Notes: a model not told the origin generated them from the letters alone. Shown: positions 49,134-58,248, counted from the first letter of the stretch. The stretch: 64,000 nucleotides of DNA from Streptomyces sp. NBC_01445 (GCF_035918235.1 NZ_CP109485.1:4216001-4280000); one strand, 5' to 3'. Numbers and translations are program-made.

Positions 49134-50237
49134 TCAGGCGCCCTGGCTCAGGCGCTCGACCGCCGCGGCCACGCGCTCGTCACTCGCCGTCAGCGCCACG
49201 CGGACGAAGCGGTCGCCCGCGGGCCCGTAGAAGTCGCCGGGCGCGACCAGGATCCCGAGCTCCGCCAGGTGCGCCACGGTGTCCCAGCAGGACTCGTCGC
49301 GCGTCGCCCACAGGTAGAGGCTCGCCTCGCTGTGCTCGATGCGGAAGCCGTGCTTGACCAGGGCCTCGCGCAGGGCCGTGCGGCGGGCGGCGTAGCGCCC
49401 GCGCTGCTCCTGCACGTGCTCGTCGTCGCCGAGGGCCGCGACGACGGCCGCCTGCGTCGGGGCGGACGTCATCATGCCGCCGTGCTTGCGGATCTCGAGC
49501 AGGTCGCCGAGAACAGCGGCGTCACCGGCCAGGAAGGCGGCCCGGTAGCCCGCGAGGTTCGACCGCTTCGAGAGCGAGTGGACCGACACGATCCCCTCGT
49601 ACGAGCCGCCGCAGACGTCCGGGTGCAGGACCGAGACCGGGTCCGCCTCCCAGCCGAGCTCGATGTAGCACTCGTCGGAGAAGACGAGGATGCCGTGCTC
49701 GCGCGCCCAGGCGACGATCCGGGTCAGCTCGTCCTTGGACAGGACGCGGCCGGTCGGGTTCGAGGGCGAGTTGAGCCACAGGAGCTTGATCCCCGTCGGG
49801 TCGAGCTCTGTCGGGTCGTCGTACGAGACGTGGTCCGCGCGGGCCAGGCGGGCGCCGACCTCGTACGTCGGGTAGGCCAGGCGCGGGTAGGCGACCTTGT
49901 CTCCGGGGCCGAGGCCCAGCTGCGTCGGGAGCCAGGCCACGAGCTCCTTGGAGCCGACGATCAGCAGGACGTTGCGGTGGGTGAACCCGCGCGCGCCGAG
50001 GCGCCGCTCGCTCCAGCCCACGAGCGCGTCCCGCAGCTGGGGCGTGCCCCACACCGTGGGATAGCCGGGCGAGTCCGCGGCCGCGATCAGCGCTTTCTGG
50101 ATCAGCTCGGGCACCGGGTCGACCGGCGTGCCGACGGAGAGGTCGACGATCCCGCCCTCATGGGCGGCGGCCGTCTTCTTGTACGGCTCGAGCTTGTCCC
50201 AGGGGAACGTGGGAAGGCGGTCGGAGACTGCGGACAC
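49134..50237 (-). CDS. dapC: Succinyldiaminopimelate transaminase
   Basis: A 367-residue class I/II PLP aminotransferase that converts N-succinyl-2-amino-6-ketopimelate to the amine in the succinylase lysine/DAP pathway. PLP-binding features are seen: N-S-P-S-N-P-T-G-R near 165, S-D-E-C-Y-I-E-L near 193, and the Schiff-base lysine in S-L-S-K-R-S-N near 227. The N-terminal S-A-V-S-D-R-L-P-x-F-P-W-D-K-L is the family opening. The GTG at 50237 fits the known N-terminus and has GAAAGAAG upstream; ATG 50276 would add 13 residues. It lies just downstream of fdxA, a conserved pair in actinobacteria. Confidence 0.9.
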   Translation of the reverse strand: MSAVSDRLPTFPWDKLEPYKKTAAAHEGGIVDLSVGTPVDPVPELIQKALIAAADSPGYPTVWGTPQLRDALVGWSERRLGARGFTHRNVLLIVGSKELVAWLPTQLGLGPGDKVAYPRLAYPTYEVGARLARADHVSYDDPTELDPTGIKLLWLNSPSNPTGRVLSKDELTRIVAWAREHGILVFSDECYIELGWEADPVSVLHPDVCGGSYEGIVSVHSLSKRSNLAGYRAAFLAGDAAVLGDLLEIRKHGGMMTSAPTQAAVVAALGDDEHVQEQRGRYAARRTALREALVKHGFRIEHSEASLYLWATRDESCWDTVAHLAELGILVAPGDFYGPAGDRFVRVALTASDERVAAAVERLSQGA

Positions 50238-50296
50238 CTGACTCACTTCTTTCGTACGTGTCTCTCGTACGTGCATGCGTACTTGGGTAAACGCCT

Positions 50297-50330
50297 CGGT
50301 CCCGTACGGCGGGTGTGCCGTACGGGACCG
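50297..50330 (-). terminator. Terminator between fdxA and dapC
   Basis: A 14-bp perfect stem with a 6-nt loop, 23 bp after the fdxA stop. It should reduce read-through into dapC. Confidence 0.8.
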
Positions 50331-50352
50331 GGGCGGTGCGATATGCGGCCGC

Positions 50353-50673
50353 TTACTGGTTCTGCGGCGGAAGCGCGGCGATGAAGGCGTGGTCGCGCTC
50401 GATCAGGCCGAGCTTGCTGGCGCCGCCGGGCGAACCGAGCTCGTCGAAGAACTCGACGTTCGCCTTGTAGTAGTCCTTCCACTCTTCGGGAGTGTCGTCC
50501 TCGTAGAAGATCGCCTCGACCGGGCAGACCGGCTCACAGGCTCCACAGTCGACGCATTCGTCCGGGTGGATGTACAAGGACCGGGAGCCCTCGTAGATGC
50601 AGTCGACCGGGCACTCCTCGATGCACGCCTTGTCCTTCACGTCGACACAAGGCTGCGCGATGACGTAGGTCAC
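50353..50673 (-). CDS. fdxA: Seven-iron ferredoxin
   Basis: A 106-residue ferredoxin with [3Fe-4S] and [4Fe-4S] clusters. The N-terminal part has the pattern C-V-D-V-K-D-K-A-C-I-E-E-C-P and the second cluster C-V-D-C-G-A-C-E-P-V-C-P. The replacement of one Cys ligand in the first group is usual for 7Fe proteins. It is a small electron carrier, for example to P450s or reductases. The GTG at 50673 has GAGGAGG with 8-nt spacing. Confidence 0.94.
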   Translation of the reverse strand: MTYVIAQPCVDVKDKACIEECPVDCIYEGSRSLYIHPDECVDCGACEPVCPVEAIFYEDDTPEEWKDYYKANVEFFDELGSPGGASKLGLIERDHAFIAALPPQNQ

Positions 50674-50813
50674 GCTGTCGTTCCTCCTCGGTAGGGCGCG
50701 GCGGGCCGATCTGCGGCTCGTCCGCGTGGCGCGCGGGAGCGCGGCGTCGTCGATGCCCGCACCTAGTATCTCCGTTCCTGGGCATGATCCGAACAGGAGG
50801 GGTGGAACGAGCT

Positions 50814-51839
50814 GTGGAATTCACTGCGGGCGGACGGCTCGAGCTTCGCTTGACGGCCTCTGACGTGGGAAAACGTGTCTCCGTGCGACGGCTGACCGAG
50901 GTCGGCTCGCCGGGTGCGAAGTTCACCGACACGGTCGGAGTTCTCACATCGTGGAACGACGGTGTGCTGCTCATCACAAAACGGGGCGGAGAGCAGGTCC
51001 GTATTGCGGAATCGTCCCTGGTCGCGGGCAAGGTCGTGCCGTCCGCGCCCGCCCGGCGCCGCGGGCCCGCCGCGTCGTACGAGGAGCTGGCGCGGGCTGC
51101 CGCGCGCGCGTGGCAGCCCGTGGAGAGCGAGCGGCTCGGCGGCTGGGAGCTGCGGGCCGCCGGCGGGTTCACGCGGCGGGCCAATTCGGTGCTGCCGCTG
51201 GGCGATCCGGGGCTCCCTCTCGACGAGGCGCTCACGCGCGTCCGTGCCTGGTACGAGCGGCGCGGGCTGCCCGCGTACATCCAGACCGCGACCGGCGCCG
51301 AGGGCACGCAGGAGCTGCTGTGCGCGGAGCTGGAGGCGCGGGGGTGGGTGCGTGAGGTGAGCGCGGAGATGTGGGTCGGCGGGCTCGCGCCGGTCGCGGA
51401 CGGCGTGGACCTCGGCGACCGGGTCGGGCTGACGCGGGAGCCGGGCGAGTCGTGGCTCGGCCGGTATCAGCGCAAGGGCGCGAGCGAGGTGGCCCTGAAA
51501 GTGCTGACCACCGGGCCTTCGGTGTGGTTCGCGACCGTGCCGGGAGACGGCGGGGAGCCCGACGCGATCGGGCGGTGCGTCGTGGACGGGCGGTGGGCCG
51601 GTTTCGCGGCGGTCGAGGTGGCTCCGTCGCGGCGGCGGGAGGGCCTGGCGTCGGCCGTGATGACGGCGCTCGCGCGCCGCGCGCTGGAGGAGGGCGCATC
51701 GGCGGCCTGGCTCCAGGTGGAGACGGACAATGAGGGGGCCCGGGCGCTGTACGGGCGGCTCGGCTTCGCCGCGCACCACGCGTACCACCACTACCGTGCC
51801 CCGGAACCGGACCGGGACCCGGATTCGGCCGGACACTGA
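50814..51839 (+). CDS. GNAT-family N-acetyltransferase with N-terminal SH3-like domain
   Basis: A 341-residue protein. The first about 70 residues (G-R-L-E-L-R-L-T-A-S-D-V-G-K-R-V-S-V-R-R) form a small SH3-like domain similar to that of Rv0428c-type acetyltransferases; the C-terminal half holds the GNAT acetyl-CoA site with R-R-E-G-L-A-S-A-V and the N-E-G-A-R-A-L-Y-G-R-L-G-F motif. The acceptor is unknown. The GTG at 50814 is preferred: codons between the ATG at 50784 and this point have atypical third positions, and the AGGAGG lies upstream at a somewhat long spacing of 13. It diverges from fdxA across 140 bp. Confidence 0.87.
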   Translation: MEFTAGGRLELRLTASDVGKRVSVRRLTEVGSPGAKFTDTVGVLTSWNDGVLLITKRGGEQVRIAESSLVAGKVVPSAPARRRGPAASYEELARAAARAWQPVESERLGGWELRAAGGFTRRANSVLPLGDPGLPLDEALTRVRAWYERRGLPAYIQTATGAEGTQELLCAELEARGWVREVSAEMWVGGLAPVADGVDLGDRVGLTREPGESWLGRYQRKGASEVALKVLTTGPSVWFATVPGDGGEPDAIGRCVVDGRWAGFAAVEVAPSRRREGLASAVMTALARRALEEGASAAWLQVETDNEGARALYGRLGFAAHHAYHHYRAPEPDRDPDSAGH

Positions 51840-51850
51840 GCGAGGCAGGT

Positions 51851-52693
51851 ATGTCCCCCCACATCTCCCCCCGCTCCGAGGAGCTGCGCCGGCGGTTCGC
51901 CGAGGAGGCGCGGGCGGAGCGGCCCGATCTGTCTCAGCTGTGCCTGCTGGTGGCTGCCGAGGCGGACAGCTCGCTCGACGAGGCCGGGATGGACGCCGTC
52001 CAGATGGACCTCGACCGCCTCGCCGGGCAGGTGCCGTTCCGTCCCGGCGGACCGCGGGCGTGGGCGACGGCGCTGGCCGAGCTGCTGGGGGCCCGCTGCG
52101 GTTTCCGTGGCACGCCGGGCGACTACGAGCGGCTGGAGTCCTCGCTCCTGCACGAGGTCGTGCGCCGCAGGCGGGGGCTGCCGATCCTGTTGTCGGTGGT
52201 GTGGATGGAGGTCGCGCGGCGGGCCGGGGCGCCGGTGTACGGGGTGGCGCTGCCGGGGCACTTCGTGGTCGGGTTCGGACCCGCGCAGGATCAGGTGCTC
52301 GCCGATCCGTTCGACGGGGGCCAGGTGCTGACCGGGGCGGACGCGGAGCTGCTCGTGGCCGGCGCGACGGGGGCTCCGCTGAGCGCGTCGATGCTGCAAC
52401 CGGCCGATCCGCTGGACGTCGTGCTGCGGATCCTGAGCAACATCCGCGCGTGGGCGGCGACGCGGCCGGAGCGTTCGGACGTGGCGATGTGGGCGGTCGA
52501 GCTGTCGCTGCTGCTGCCCACGCACCCCGCCCGGCTGCGCTACGAACGGGCCCAGCTCCTCGTCCGCAGCGGGGACTTCCTCGCGGGGGCGGCGGAGCTG
52601 GACGCGTACGCGGAGGTGGTGGGAGCCGTGGACGCCCCGGCCGCCGAGACCGTACGCGCGCAGGCGCGGGCGGCCCGGGCGATGCTGAACTGA
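51851..52693 (+). CDS. SirB1/transglutaminase-like family protein
   Basis: A 280-residue cytoplasmic protein. The centre (R-R-R-G-L-P-I-L-L-S-V-V-W-M-E-V-A-R-R-A-G) followed by G-V-A-L-P-G-H-F-V-V-G is the diagnostic SirB1 N-terminal transglutaminase-like domain. The C-terminal quarter is helical, TPR-like (S-N-I-R-A-W-A-A, Y-E-R-A-Q-L-L-V). In many homologues the Cys of a true transglutaminase is replaced, and I see no obvious catalytic Cys here, so activity is doubtful. It starts 11 bp after the acetyltransferase gene, probably in one transcript. Confidence 0.85.
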   Translation: MSPHISPRSEELRRRFAEEARAERPDLSQLCLLVAAEADSSLDEAGMDAVQMDLDRLAGQVPFRPGGPRAWATALAELLGARCGFRGTPGDYERLESSLLHEVVRRRRGLPILLSVVWMEVARRAGAPVYGVALPGHFVVGFGPAQDQVLADPFDGGQVLTGADAELLVAGATGAPLSASMLQPADPLDVVLRILSNIRAWAATRPERSDVAMWAVELSLLLPTHPARLRYERAQLLVRSGDFLAGAAELDAYAEVVGAVDAPAAETVRAQARAARAMLN

Positions 52694-52697
52694 CCGG

Positions 52698-53312
52698 CTA
52701 CAGCCACCCCTTCTCGCGGGCGATCCGTACCGCCTCCGCCCTGTTGCGCACGGCGAGCTTCTGGATGGCCGTCGAGAGGTAGTTGCGGACCGTGCCCTGG
52801 GACAGGTGCAGCGCCGCCGCCAGCTCGGCGTTGGTCGAGCCGTCGGCCGCCGCGCGCAGGATCTCGCGTTCGCGGTCGGTCAGCGGGTTGGCGCCCTCGG
52901 CGAGCGCGGCGGCCGCGAGGGTGGGGTCGATGACGCGCTCACCGGCGAGCACTTTGCGTACGGCGTCGGCGAGCTGGGCCGCGGGGGCATCCTTGACGAG
53001 GAACGCGTGGGCGCCGGACTCCATCGCCGTACGGAGATAGCCGGGGCGGCCGAACGTGGTGAGGACGACGACCTTGAGGGCGGGCAGGTGCTCGCTGAGC
53101 TGGGCGGCGGCCTCGATGCCGGTCATGCCGGGCATCTCGATGTCCAGGAGCGCCACGTCGGGGCCGTGGGCGCGGGCCGCCTCAAGGACCTCGTCGCCGC
53201 GCGCCACCTGGGCGACGACCTCGATGTCGGGTTCGAGGCCGAGGAGCGCCGCGAGGGCCTCCCGCACCATCGACTGGTCCTCCGCGAGCAGGACCTTGAT
53301 CTGAGCGCTCAT
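52698..53312 (-). CDS. NarL/LuxR-type two-component response regulator
   Basis: A 204-residue DNA-binding regulator. The receiver domain has the acidic pair E-D near residue 11, the phospho-acceptor Asp in L-L-D-I-E-M-P-G (about residue 55), and the switch Thr/Lys (T-T-F, K-D-A). The C-terminal LuxR helix-turn-helix is L-T-D-R-E-R-E-I-L-R ... L-S-Q-G-T-V-R-N-Y-L-S-T. The ATG overlaps the kinase stop by 4 bp. It is the last gene of an ABC-2 exporter/two-component operon, of the DesR/LiaR/YvfU style. A nearby inverted repeat at 56205-56218 is a candidate target. Confidence 0.92.
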   Translation of the reverse strand: MSAQIKVLLAEDQSMVREALAALLGLEPDIEVVAQVARGDEVLEAARAHGPDVALLDIEMPGMTGIEAAAQLSEHLPALKVVVLTTFGRPGYLRTAMESGAHAFLVKDAPAAQLADAVRKVLAGERVIDPTLAAAALAEGANPLTDREREILRAAADGSTNAELAAALHLSQGTVRNYLSTAIQKLAVRNRAEAVRIAREKGWL

Positions 53313-54490
53313 GCGCCGGATCCTACGGAGCCCACCGGCACCCGGGCCACCAGCAGGAACCCGCGGTCCCGCCCGGGCCCGGCATCCAGAGTGCCGCCGA
53401 CGCCCTCGACGCGTTCGCGCAGGCCCGTCAGGCCGTTGCCCGGAACAAGGCTGCCGCCCGCCGCGGCGCCGGCCCCGTCGTCCTCCACGGTCAGCTCCAT
53501 GACGGGACCGCCGAGGGTCTGGCGGAGGGCGATGCCGACCGTGCAGCGGTGGGCGCCGCTGTGCCGTACGGCGTTGGTGACGGCCTCGCGCAGAGTCCAG
53601 GCGAGGGCGGCCTCCTGTTCGGCGGGCAGGTCGTCGGGCGAGTCCACGGGGACGTCGGCCTCGATGCCGGCGGCGGCCAACGCGGCGCGCGCTCCGGCCA
53701 GTTCGGTGCCGAGGCGGGCGCGGCGGTAGCCGGTGACGGCCTCCCGTACGTCGACGAGTGCCTGGCGGCTGACCTGCTCGATGTCGGCGACCTCCTTGCC
53801 CGCCTTCTCGGGGTGGTCGGGGAGCATACGGCCGGCGAGCTCGCTCTTGAGCGTGATCAGGGAGAGCGAGTGGCCGAGGAGGTCGTGCAGGTCGCGGGCG
53901 AGGCGCAGGCGCTCCTCGTTGGCCGCGAGCTGGGCGACGGTGGCGCGCGCCCGGCGCAGTTCGACGGTCGTGCGCACGAGTTGCCGTACGCCCGTCATCG
54001 CGAAGCCGCCGAGGAGGGCGGGCACGACGAGGCCGAGGTCCCAGCCCCGGCCGAGCGGGATCCCGAGGAGGACCATCGCGGCCGTGACCGCGACGATCGA
54101 CCAGCGGGCGTACCGCATGGGCAGCACCGCCCCGCACGACACGGAGACGTACACGAACAGGACGAGCCAGGGGGCGCCGAGCGTGAGGGACATGACGACG
54201 GCGACCGCGGCGAGCGCCCCGAGGATCGCGACCAGCCGCCCCCGGCCCATGGCGCGGGCGGTGTGGCGGAAGACGAGGGCCAGGTAGACGCCGACGAAGG
54301 CGACCAGGCCGAGCCAGCCGAGCGCGGTGGCCCAGGCCGTGTGGCCGCCGTTGACGAGGTCGTCGATCGGATCCGCCATGAAGACCAGCCAGATGCCGAT
54401 CCACAGCAGCTTGCGCAGGGCCTCACGGCGGTTGCGGGGCGACTGCCCCATGCCGGTGAGCCTGATCTCGTCCGGCGTCTTGGCGTTCAC
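53309..54490 (-). CDS. Sensor histidine kinase (HisKA_3 family)
   Basis: A 393-residue membrane sensor with about five to six N-terminal hydrophobic segments and little extracytoplasmic sequence, so it probably senses a membrane-embedded or intracellular signal. The phospho-acceptor His lies in A-R-D-L-H-D-L-L-G-H-S-L; the ATP-binding part shows N-A-V-R-H-S-G, D-D-G-A-G and G-N-G-L-T-G-L-R-E-R. The GTG at 54490 overlaps the permease stop by 4 bp and is taken as start; the ATG 13 codons later (M-G-Q-S-P-R-N) is an alternative. It phosphorylates the NarL-type regulator encoded next. Confidence 0.9.
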   Translation of the reverse strand: MNAKTPDEIRLTGMGQSPRNRREALRKLLWIGIWLVFMADPIDDLVNGGHTAWATALGWLGLVAFVGVYLALVFRHTARAMGRGRLVAILGALAAVAVVMSLTLGAPWLVLFVYVSVSCGAVLPMRYARWSIVAVTAAMVLLGIPLGRGWDLGLVVPALLGGFAMTGVRQLVRTTVELRRARATVAQLAANEERLRLARDLHDLLGHSLSLITLKSELAGRMLPDHPEKAGKEVADIEQVSRQALVDVREAVTGYRRARLGTELAGARAALAAAGIEADVPVDSPDDLPAEQEAALAWTLREAVTNAVRHSGAHRCTVGIALRQTLGGPVMELTVEDDGAGAAAGGSLVPGNGLTGLRERVEGVGGTLDAGPGRDRGFLLVARVPVGSVGSGA

Positions 54491-55227
54491 GCCTTCAGGG
54501 TGTCCTTCCGGTACAGCCAGGCCGCGCCGCCCGCGAAGACCAGGAAGTACGCGACGATCAGCGTGACGTCCTTGGCGTGCGGGGCGTTGCCCAGCTCGAT
54601 GGCCTGGCCGAGGGCAGCGTACGCGTGTGTGGGCAGCCAGGACGCGATGTCGCTGAGCCACTGCGGGAAGCCGGTCGAGGGGAACCAGAGGCCGCCCAGG
54701 ATCGACAGGCCGAAGTACACGATCATCGTGATGGGGCGGACGGCGTCACCGGTCGCGAGGTAACCGATGGCGACGCCGAGCGCGGCGAAGCAGAGACTGC
54801 CGGCCCAGATCGCGACGACGAGGGCGAGCCACTGCCAGGCGTCGAGACGTACGCCCTTGGTGACCGCGGCGACGACGAAGACGACGACGATGGACGGCAG
54901 GCTGACCACGGCGGCGCTGGCGGTCTTGGCGAGGACGTAGCCGCGCCCGGGGAGCGTCGTCAGGCGCAGCTGGCGCACCCAGCCGCTCTCGCGCTCCTTG
55001 GCGATGCGCTCGCTGTTGCCCATGAGGACGGCGGTCAGGGCGCCGAAGGACGCCATCGACACCATCATGAACGCGGCGAGGTTCAGGCCGGTGCCGTCGA
55101 CCATGGTCGAGCTGTCGGAGCTGCCCGCGATGAGCAGGAACAGGACCGACGGGTAGACGACGGAGAAGAACAGGAACTTCTTGTTGCGCAGCGCCCGGGT
55201 GATCTCGAGCTTGATCAGGCTGTTCAT
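54487..55227 (-). CDS. ABC-2 type transporter permease
   Basis: A 246-residue membrane protein with six hydrophobic segments, typical of ABC-2 exporters for drugs, lipids or peptides. It starts M-N-S-L-I-K-L-E-I-T-R-A-L-R-N-K-K-F-L. It forms the channel for the ATPase encoded just upstream (4-bp overlap). Together with the sensor kinase and regulator downstream, this looks like a self-controlled detoxification or membrane-stress module. Confidence 0.9.
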   Translation of the reverse strand: MNSLIKLEITRALRNKKFLFFSVVYPSVLFLLIAGSSDSSTMVDGTGLNLAAFMMVSMASFGALTAVLMGNSERIAKERESGWVRQLRLTTLPGRGYVLAKTASAAVVSLPSIVVVFVVAAVTKGVRLDAWQWLALVVAIWAGSLCFAALGVAIGYLATGDAVRPITMIVYFGLSILGGLWFPSTGFPQWLSDIASWLPTHAYAALGQAIELGNAPHAKDVTLIVAYFLVFAGGAAWLYRKDTLKA

Positions 55228-56153
55228 GACGTCCTGGCCTCCTCGGCCGTGGTGATGGCTACGAAGGCCTGCTCCAGGCCGAGGCCCGCGACCTCCAGGT
55301 TGCGCGGGTAGACGCCGAGTCCGTACAGGGCGTGCACGGTGGCGTCGGCGTCGCTCGACTGGAGGCGGACGGTGCGGCCCGACACGTCGAGGGTGGTGAG
55401 GAACGGCAGGGCGCGCAGGGCCGGTTCGTCGATGTCGCCCTCCAGGTCGAAGGCGACCTTGCGGGCGCCGGCCTTGGCCTTGATCTCGGCGGCTGTGCCG
55501 TCGGCGAGGAGGCGGCCGCGGTGCAGGACGAGGACGCGGTCGGCGATCGCGTCGGCCTCCTCCAGGTAGTGCGTGGCGAAGAGGACCGTGCGGCCCTGGT
55601 CGGCCTGTTCGCGCATCGTGGCCCAGAACGCCTGGCGGGCGGAGACGTCCATGCCGGTGGTCGGCTCGTCGAGCACGATGAGGTCGTTGGCCCCGGCGGT
55701 GGCGAGGGCGAAGCGGACACGCTGCTCCTGACCTCCGGAGAGCTTGTTGACCTTGCGGTCGGCGATCTGCGTGATGCCCGCCCGGGACAGCACCTCGCCC
55801 GGCTTGTACGGCTTGGGGTGCAGGGCGCAGGCGAGCTTCACGAGCTCGGCCACGGTGACCTCGTCCATCAGGCCGCCGCTCTGCAGCATGGCGCCGACGC
55901 GGCCCTGGACTATCGCGTCCCGGGGGCTGGTGCCGAAGACGCGGACGGAACCGGTGTCCGCCGGGCGCAGCCCGAGGAGGAGGTCGAGGGTGGTGGACTT
56001 GCCCGCGCCGTTCGGGCCGAGGAGGGCGACGGTCTCGCCCGGGTGCAGTTCGAGGGTGAGCCCGTCCACGGCCCTGACGTCCCCGTAGCTCTTGCTCACC
56101 TGCTCGAAGCCGACCACCGCGGTGGCCTGTGCTGTCGTTGTCATGGCATCCAT
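55224..56153 (-). CDS. ABC exporter ATP-binding protein
   Basis: A 309-residue ATPase of the drug-exporter (DrrA/CcmA) type: Walker A G-P-N-G-A-G-K-S-T near residue 47, signature L-S-G-G-Q-E-Q-R, Walker B L-I-V-L-D-E-P-T-T-G-M-D, and H-loop T-H-Y-L-E-E. A C-terminal extension of about 90 residues is usual for the group. The start may be the ATG at 56153 or at 56144; neither has a Shine-Dalgarno. It is the first gene of the four-gene unit. Confidence 0.91.
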   Translation of the reverse strand: MDAMTTTAQATAVVGFEQVSKSYGDVRAVDGLTLELHPGETVALLGPNGAGKSTTLDLLLGLRPADTGSVRVFGTSPRDAIVQGRVGAMLQSGGLMDEVTVAELVKLACALHPKPYKPGEVLSRAGITQIADRKVNKLSGGQEQRVRFALATAGANDLIVLDEPTTGMDVSARQAFWATMREQADQGRTVLFATHYLEEADAIADRVLVLHRGRLLADGTAAEIKAKAGARKVAFDLEGDIDEPALRALPFLTTLDVSGRTVRLQSSDADATVHALYGLGVYPRNLEVAGLGLEQAFVAITTAEEARTS

Positions 56154-56204
56154 GCTGGCGGGTGGGGGCGGGTGCCCGGCAGTGTCGGCAGGCCGGTGTC
56201 CGGG

Positions 56205-56218
56205 ATGACAGATGTCAT
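56205..56218. promoter_or_regulatory. Inverted repeat, candidate operator for the ABC/two-component operon
   Basis: ATGACA-GA-TGTCAT, a perfect 6-bp inverted repeat with a 2-nt spacer, 52 bp upstream of the ABC ATPase start. Both sides are flanked by GTCCG. Size and position suit a dimeric regulator such as the operon's own NarL-type protein. Confidence 0.5.
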
Positions 56219-56240
56219 GTCCGCGGGCGGCAGCACAGCG

Positions 56241-56267
56241 GGCGGGCCCCCACGAAGGGGACCCGCC
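56241..56267 (-). terminator. Putative terminator after the peptidoglycan-binding-like gene
   Basis: A 10-bp GC stem with one bulged A and a 6-nt loop, 23 bp after the gene stop. There is no U-run. Confidence 0.6.
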
Positions 56268-56289
56268 CGGTATGTGACGTACGTGCCGG

Positions 56290-58248
56290 CTAGCCCGGGT
56301 TGGTCTCGATGGTCCCGGTGCGCTCGGCGGGCGTCTTGCCCTTGAGGGCCTGTCGCATTGCAGCAGCCACGTCGTTCGGGTTCACCGGCGTCTTCTTGCC
56401 GGTGCCGCGCGTGATGAGGATGCCGTCGAACGTGTTGCCGTACAGCTTCTTCAGGGCCGGCAGGTTGTAGACGTCGACGAGCTTGCCGTTGACCGCCTTG
56501 ACGCCGAGGATCTGCGGCAGCGACTTGGCGGGGCCGAACGGGATCTGCGCGTTGCCCGCCTTGATGACGACGTTCGCGGACATGGCGGGCTGCGCGAACT
56601 CCTTCATCATCCGGTCGACCTCGGCGTTCGAGACGGTGGGCTTGCGGGTCGTCGTCGCCATCGGCACGGCCCGCGCGGCGCCCGTCTCCACGTGCGCGCG
56701 GTACGCCTCCTCGACGGACGAGGAGGAACGGGCGACGTCGATGCCCTTGCCCGTCTTTCCGTACACGGCGATGGCCTTGCCCGGGACGAACCTGATCGTG
56801 CCGTCGCCCGTGGAGGCGTCGCCTGCGGCCCGTTCGAGGGCGGCCCGGAGCTTCTCCTCGTCCACGGGCATGACCGGCTCGACGACGCGTTCGTTGCCGA
56901 ACAGCGAGCCGATCACGGAGACCGGGTTGTAGTCGCTGCCCGCGGCCGCCGCCACCGTCGCCGTGCTGTCCAGGCTCAGGCCCGCCTGGTCCGGCCTGAG
57001 CGGCACGGACTTGCCGTCGACCGACAGCTGGAGCGGGTCGGTGGTGCGCTTGCCGAAGGCGGTGTCGAGCTTGGCCGCGGCCTCGTCACGCGTGCCGCCG
57101 CCGATGTCGACGCCGAGCACGGTGGTGCCCTTGGGCACGTCCGAGTGGCTCATCAGCAGTCCGGCGCCGTACGCGACACCGACCAGGCCCACGGCACCCG
57201 CGCCCACGAGGACGAGCTTGTTGCGGCCCTTCTTCTTGCGGGGCGCGGCCGGGGCGCTCTGGCCGACGGGGTCGGGGAGCTTCGGCGGGGTGTGCGGCAG
57301 CGGGCCTTCGGGACGCGGGCCGGGCGCGAACGGCGCGTTCGGTCCGCCGAGGCCCGGCCGGACGACCGGGATGCCACTGGTCAGCGTCTCACCGGAGACA
57401 TGGCCGCCCGGGCCCGGCTCGGGCGCGGGCTTCTGCGGCGTCAGGATCGCGGTGTCGTCGCTCATCTGCGGCGGCCGCTGACCGCCGGGAGGGCCGCCGA
57501 GGGGGCCGCCCATAGGACCGCCCATAGGACCTCCGGGAGGGCCGCCGGGGCGCGCCATCGGGTTGTCGCCGCCGGGGCGCGCCATGGGGCTGTTGCCGCC
57601 GACGGGTCCCGTGGTCGGTCCCGCGGGGCCGCGCGGGGGGACGCCGGGGCCGGTGCCGTCGGCGTTCCCGGCGAAGTAGGGCAGGTCGCCGCGGTGCGGG
57701 TCGCCGGAGCTCCCGGACTGCGGCGGGCGGCCGTGCGGCGCGGCGGCGCCGCCCGCCTGGCCCGGCACCGTACCGGAGTTGCCCGGAGCGGGAGCATCGG
57801 CGGAGCCGCCCCGCTGAGGCGGGCCCGACTTGCGCGGCGCGAACCAGTCGCTCGTCTTCTCCTCCGCGGCCGGTGCGCCCTGGCCGTCACCCGAAGGAGC
57901 CGTCCGCGGAGCAGGAGGGGCCGGGGTCTCGGGTGCCGGGACCGGCGCGGCGGCCGGGTCCGGGGTGGCGGGTCCCGCGTCCACGTCGCTCATGGGCGTG
58001 CGCATCACTACGGGGGGGATGGGGCGCGATCCGGGGATGTTGATCCGGATCCGCGTCGTCAGCGTGGTCTCCGTCTTGCGTTCCTCGGGGACCGGCCGGC
58101 CCTCGGCGGGCTGCCCGGCATCGCCGGGCGCACCGTCGCCGGACCCGGCGCCCTGGGCGGGGGTGCCGTACGGAGGCGTCCCCGAGGGGTACGCGGCACC
58201 GCCGCGCCCCTGGGGCCCGGAGGACGAACTGTCAGTTTCACGACTCAA
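56290..58248 (-). CDS. Membrane protein with peptidoglycan-binding-like (PG_binding_4) repeats
   Basis: A 652-residue protein. The first about 345 residues are cytoplasmic, disordered and rich in Gly and Pro, including M-A-R-P-G-G repeats. A basic patch (R-K-K-K-G-R-N-K) precedes one membrane helix (L-V-L-V-G-A-G-A-V-G-L-V-G-V-A-Y). The outer part has two copies of the PG_binding_4 fold recognised by T-V-L-G-V-D-I-G-G-G-T-R-D-E-A-A-A-K-L. The VanW domain that often follows this domain is absent. The start is TTG at 58248 with GGGAGAA about 9 nt upstream; no in-frame ATG or GTG is suitable. Wall binding is inferred from the domain. Confidence 0.85.
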   Translation of the reverse strand: MSRETDSSSSGPQGRGGAAYPSGTPPYGTPAQGAGSGDGAPGDAGQPAEGRPVPEERKTETTLTTRIRINIPGSRPIPPVVMRTPMSDVDAGPATPDPAAAPVPAPETPAPPAPRTAPSGDGQGAPAAEEKTSDWFAPRKSGPPQRGGSADAPAPGNSGTVPGQAGGAAAPHGRPPQSGSSGDPHRGDLPYFAGNADGTGPGVPPRGPAGPTTGPVGGNSPMARPGGDNPMARPGGPPGGPMGGPMGGPLGGPPGGQRPPQMSDDTAILTPQKPAPEPGPGGHVSGETLTSGIPVVRPGLGGPNAPFAPGPRPEGPLPHTPPKLPDPVGQSAPAAPRKKKGRNKLVLVGAGAVGLVGVAYGAGLLMSHSDVPKGTTVLGVDIGGGTRDEAAAKLDTAFGKRTTDPLQLSVDGKSVPLRPDQAGLSLDSTATVAAAAGSDYNPVSVIGSLFGNERVVEPVMPVDEEKLRAALERAAGDASTGDGTIRFVPGKAIAVYGKTGKGIDVARSSSSVEEAYRAHVETGAARAVPMATTTRKPTVSNAEVDRMMKEFAQPAMSANVVIKAGNAQIPFGPAKSLPQILGVKAVNGKLVDVYNLPALKKLYGNTFDGILITRGTGKKTPVNPNDVAAAMRQALKGKTPAERTGTIETNPG

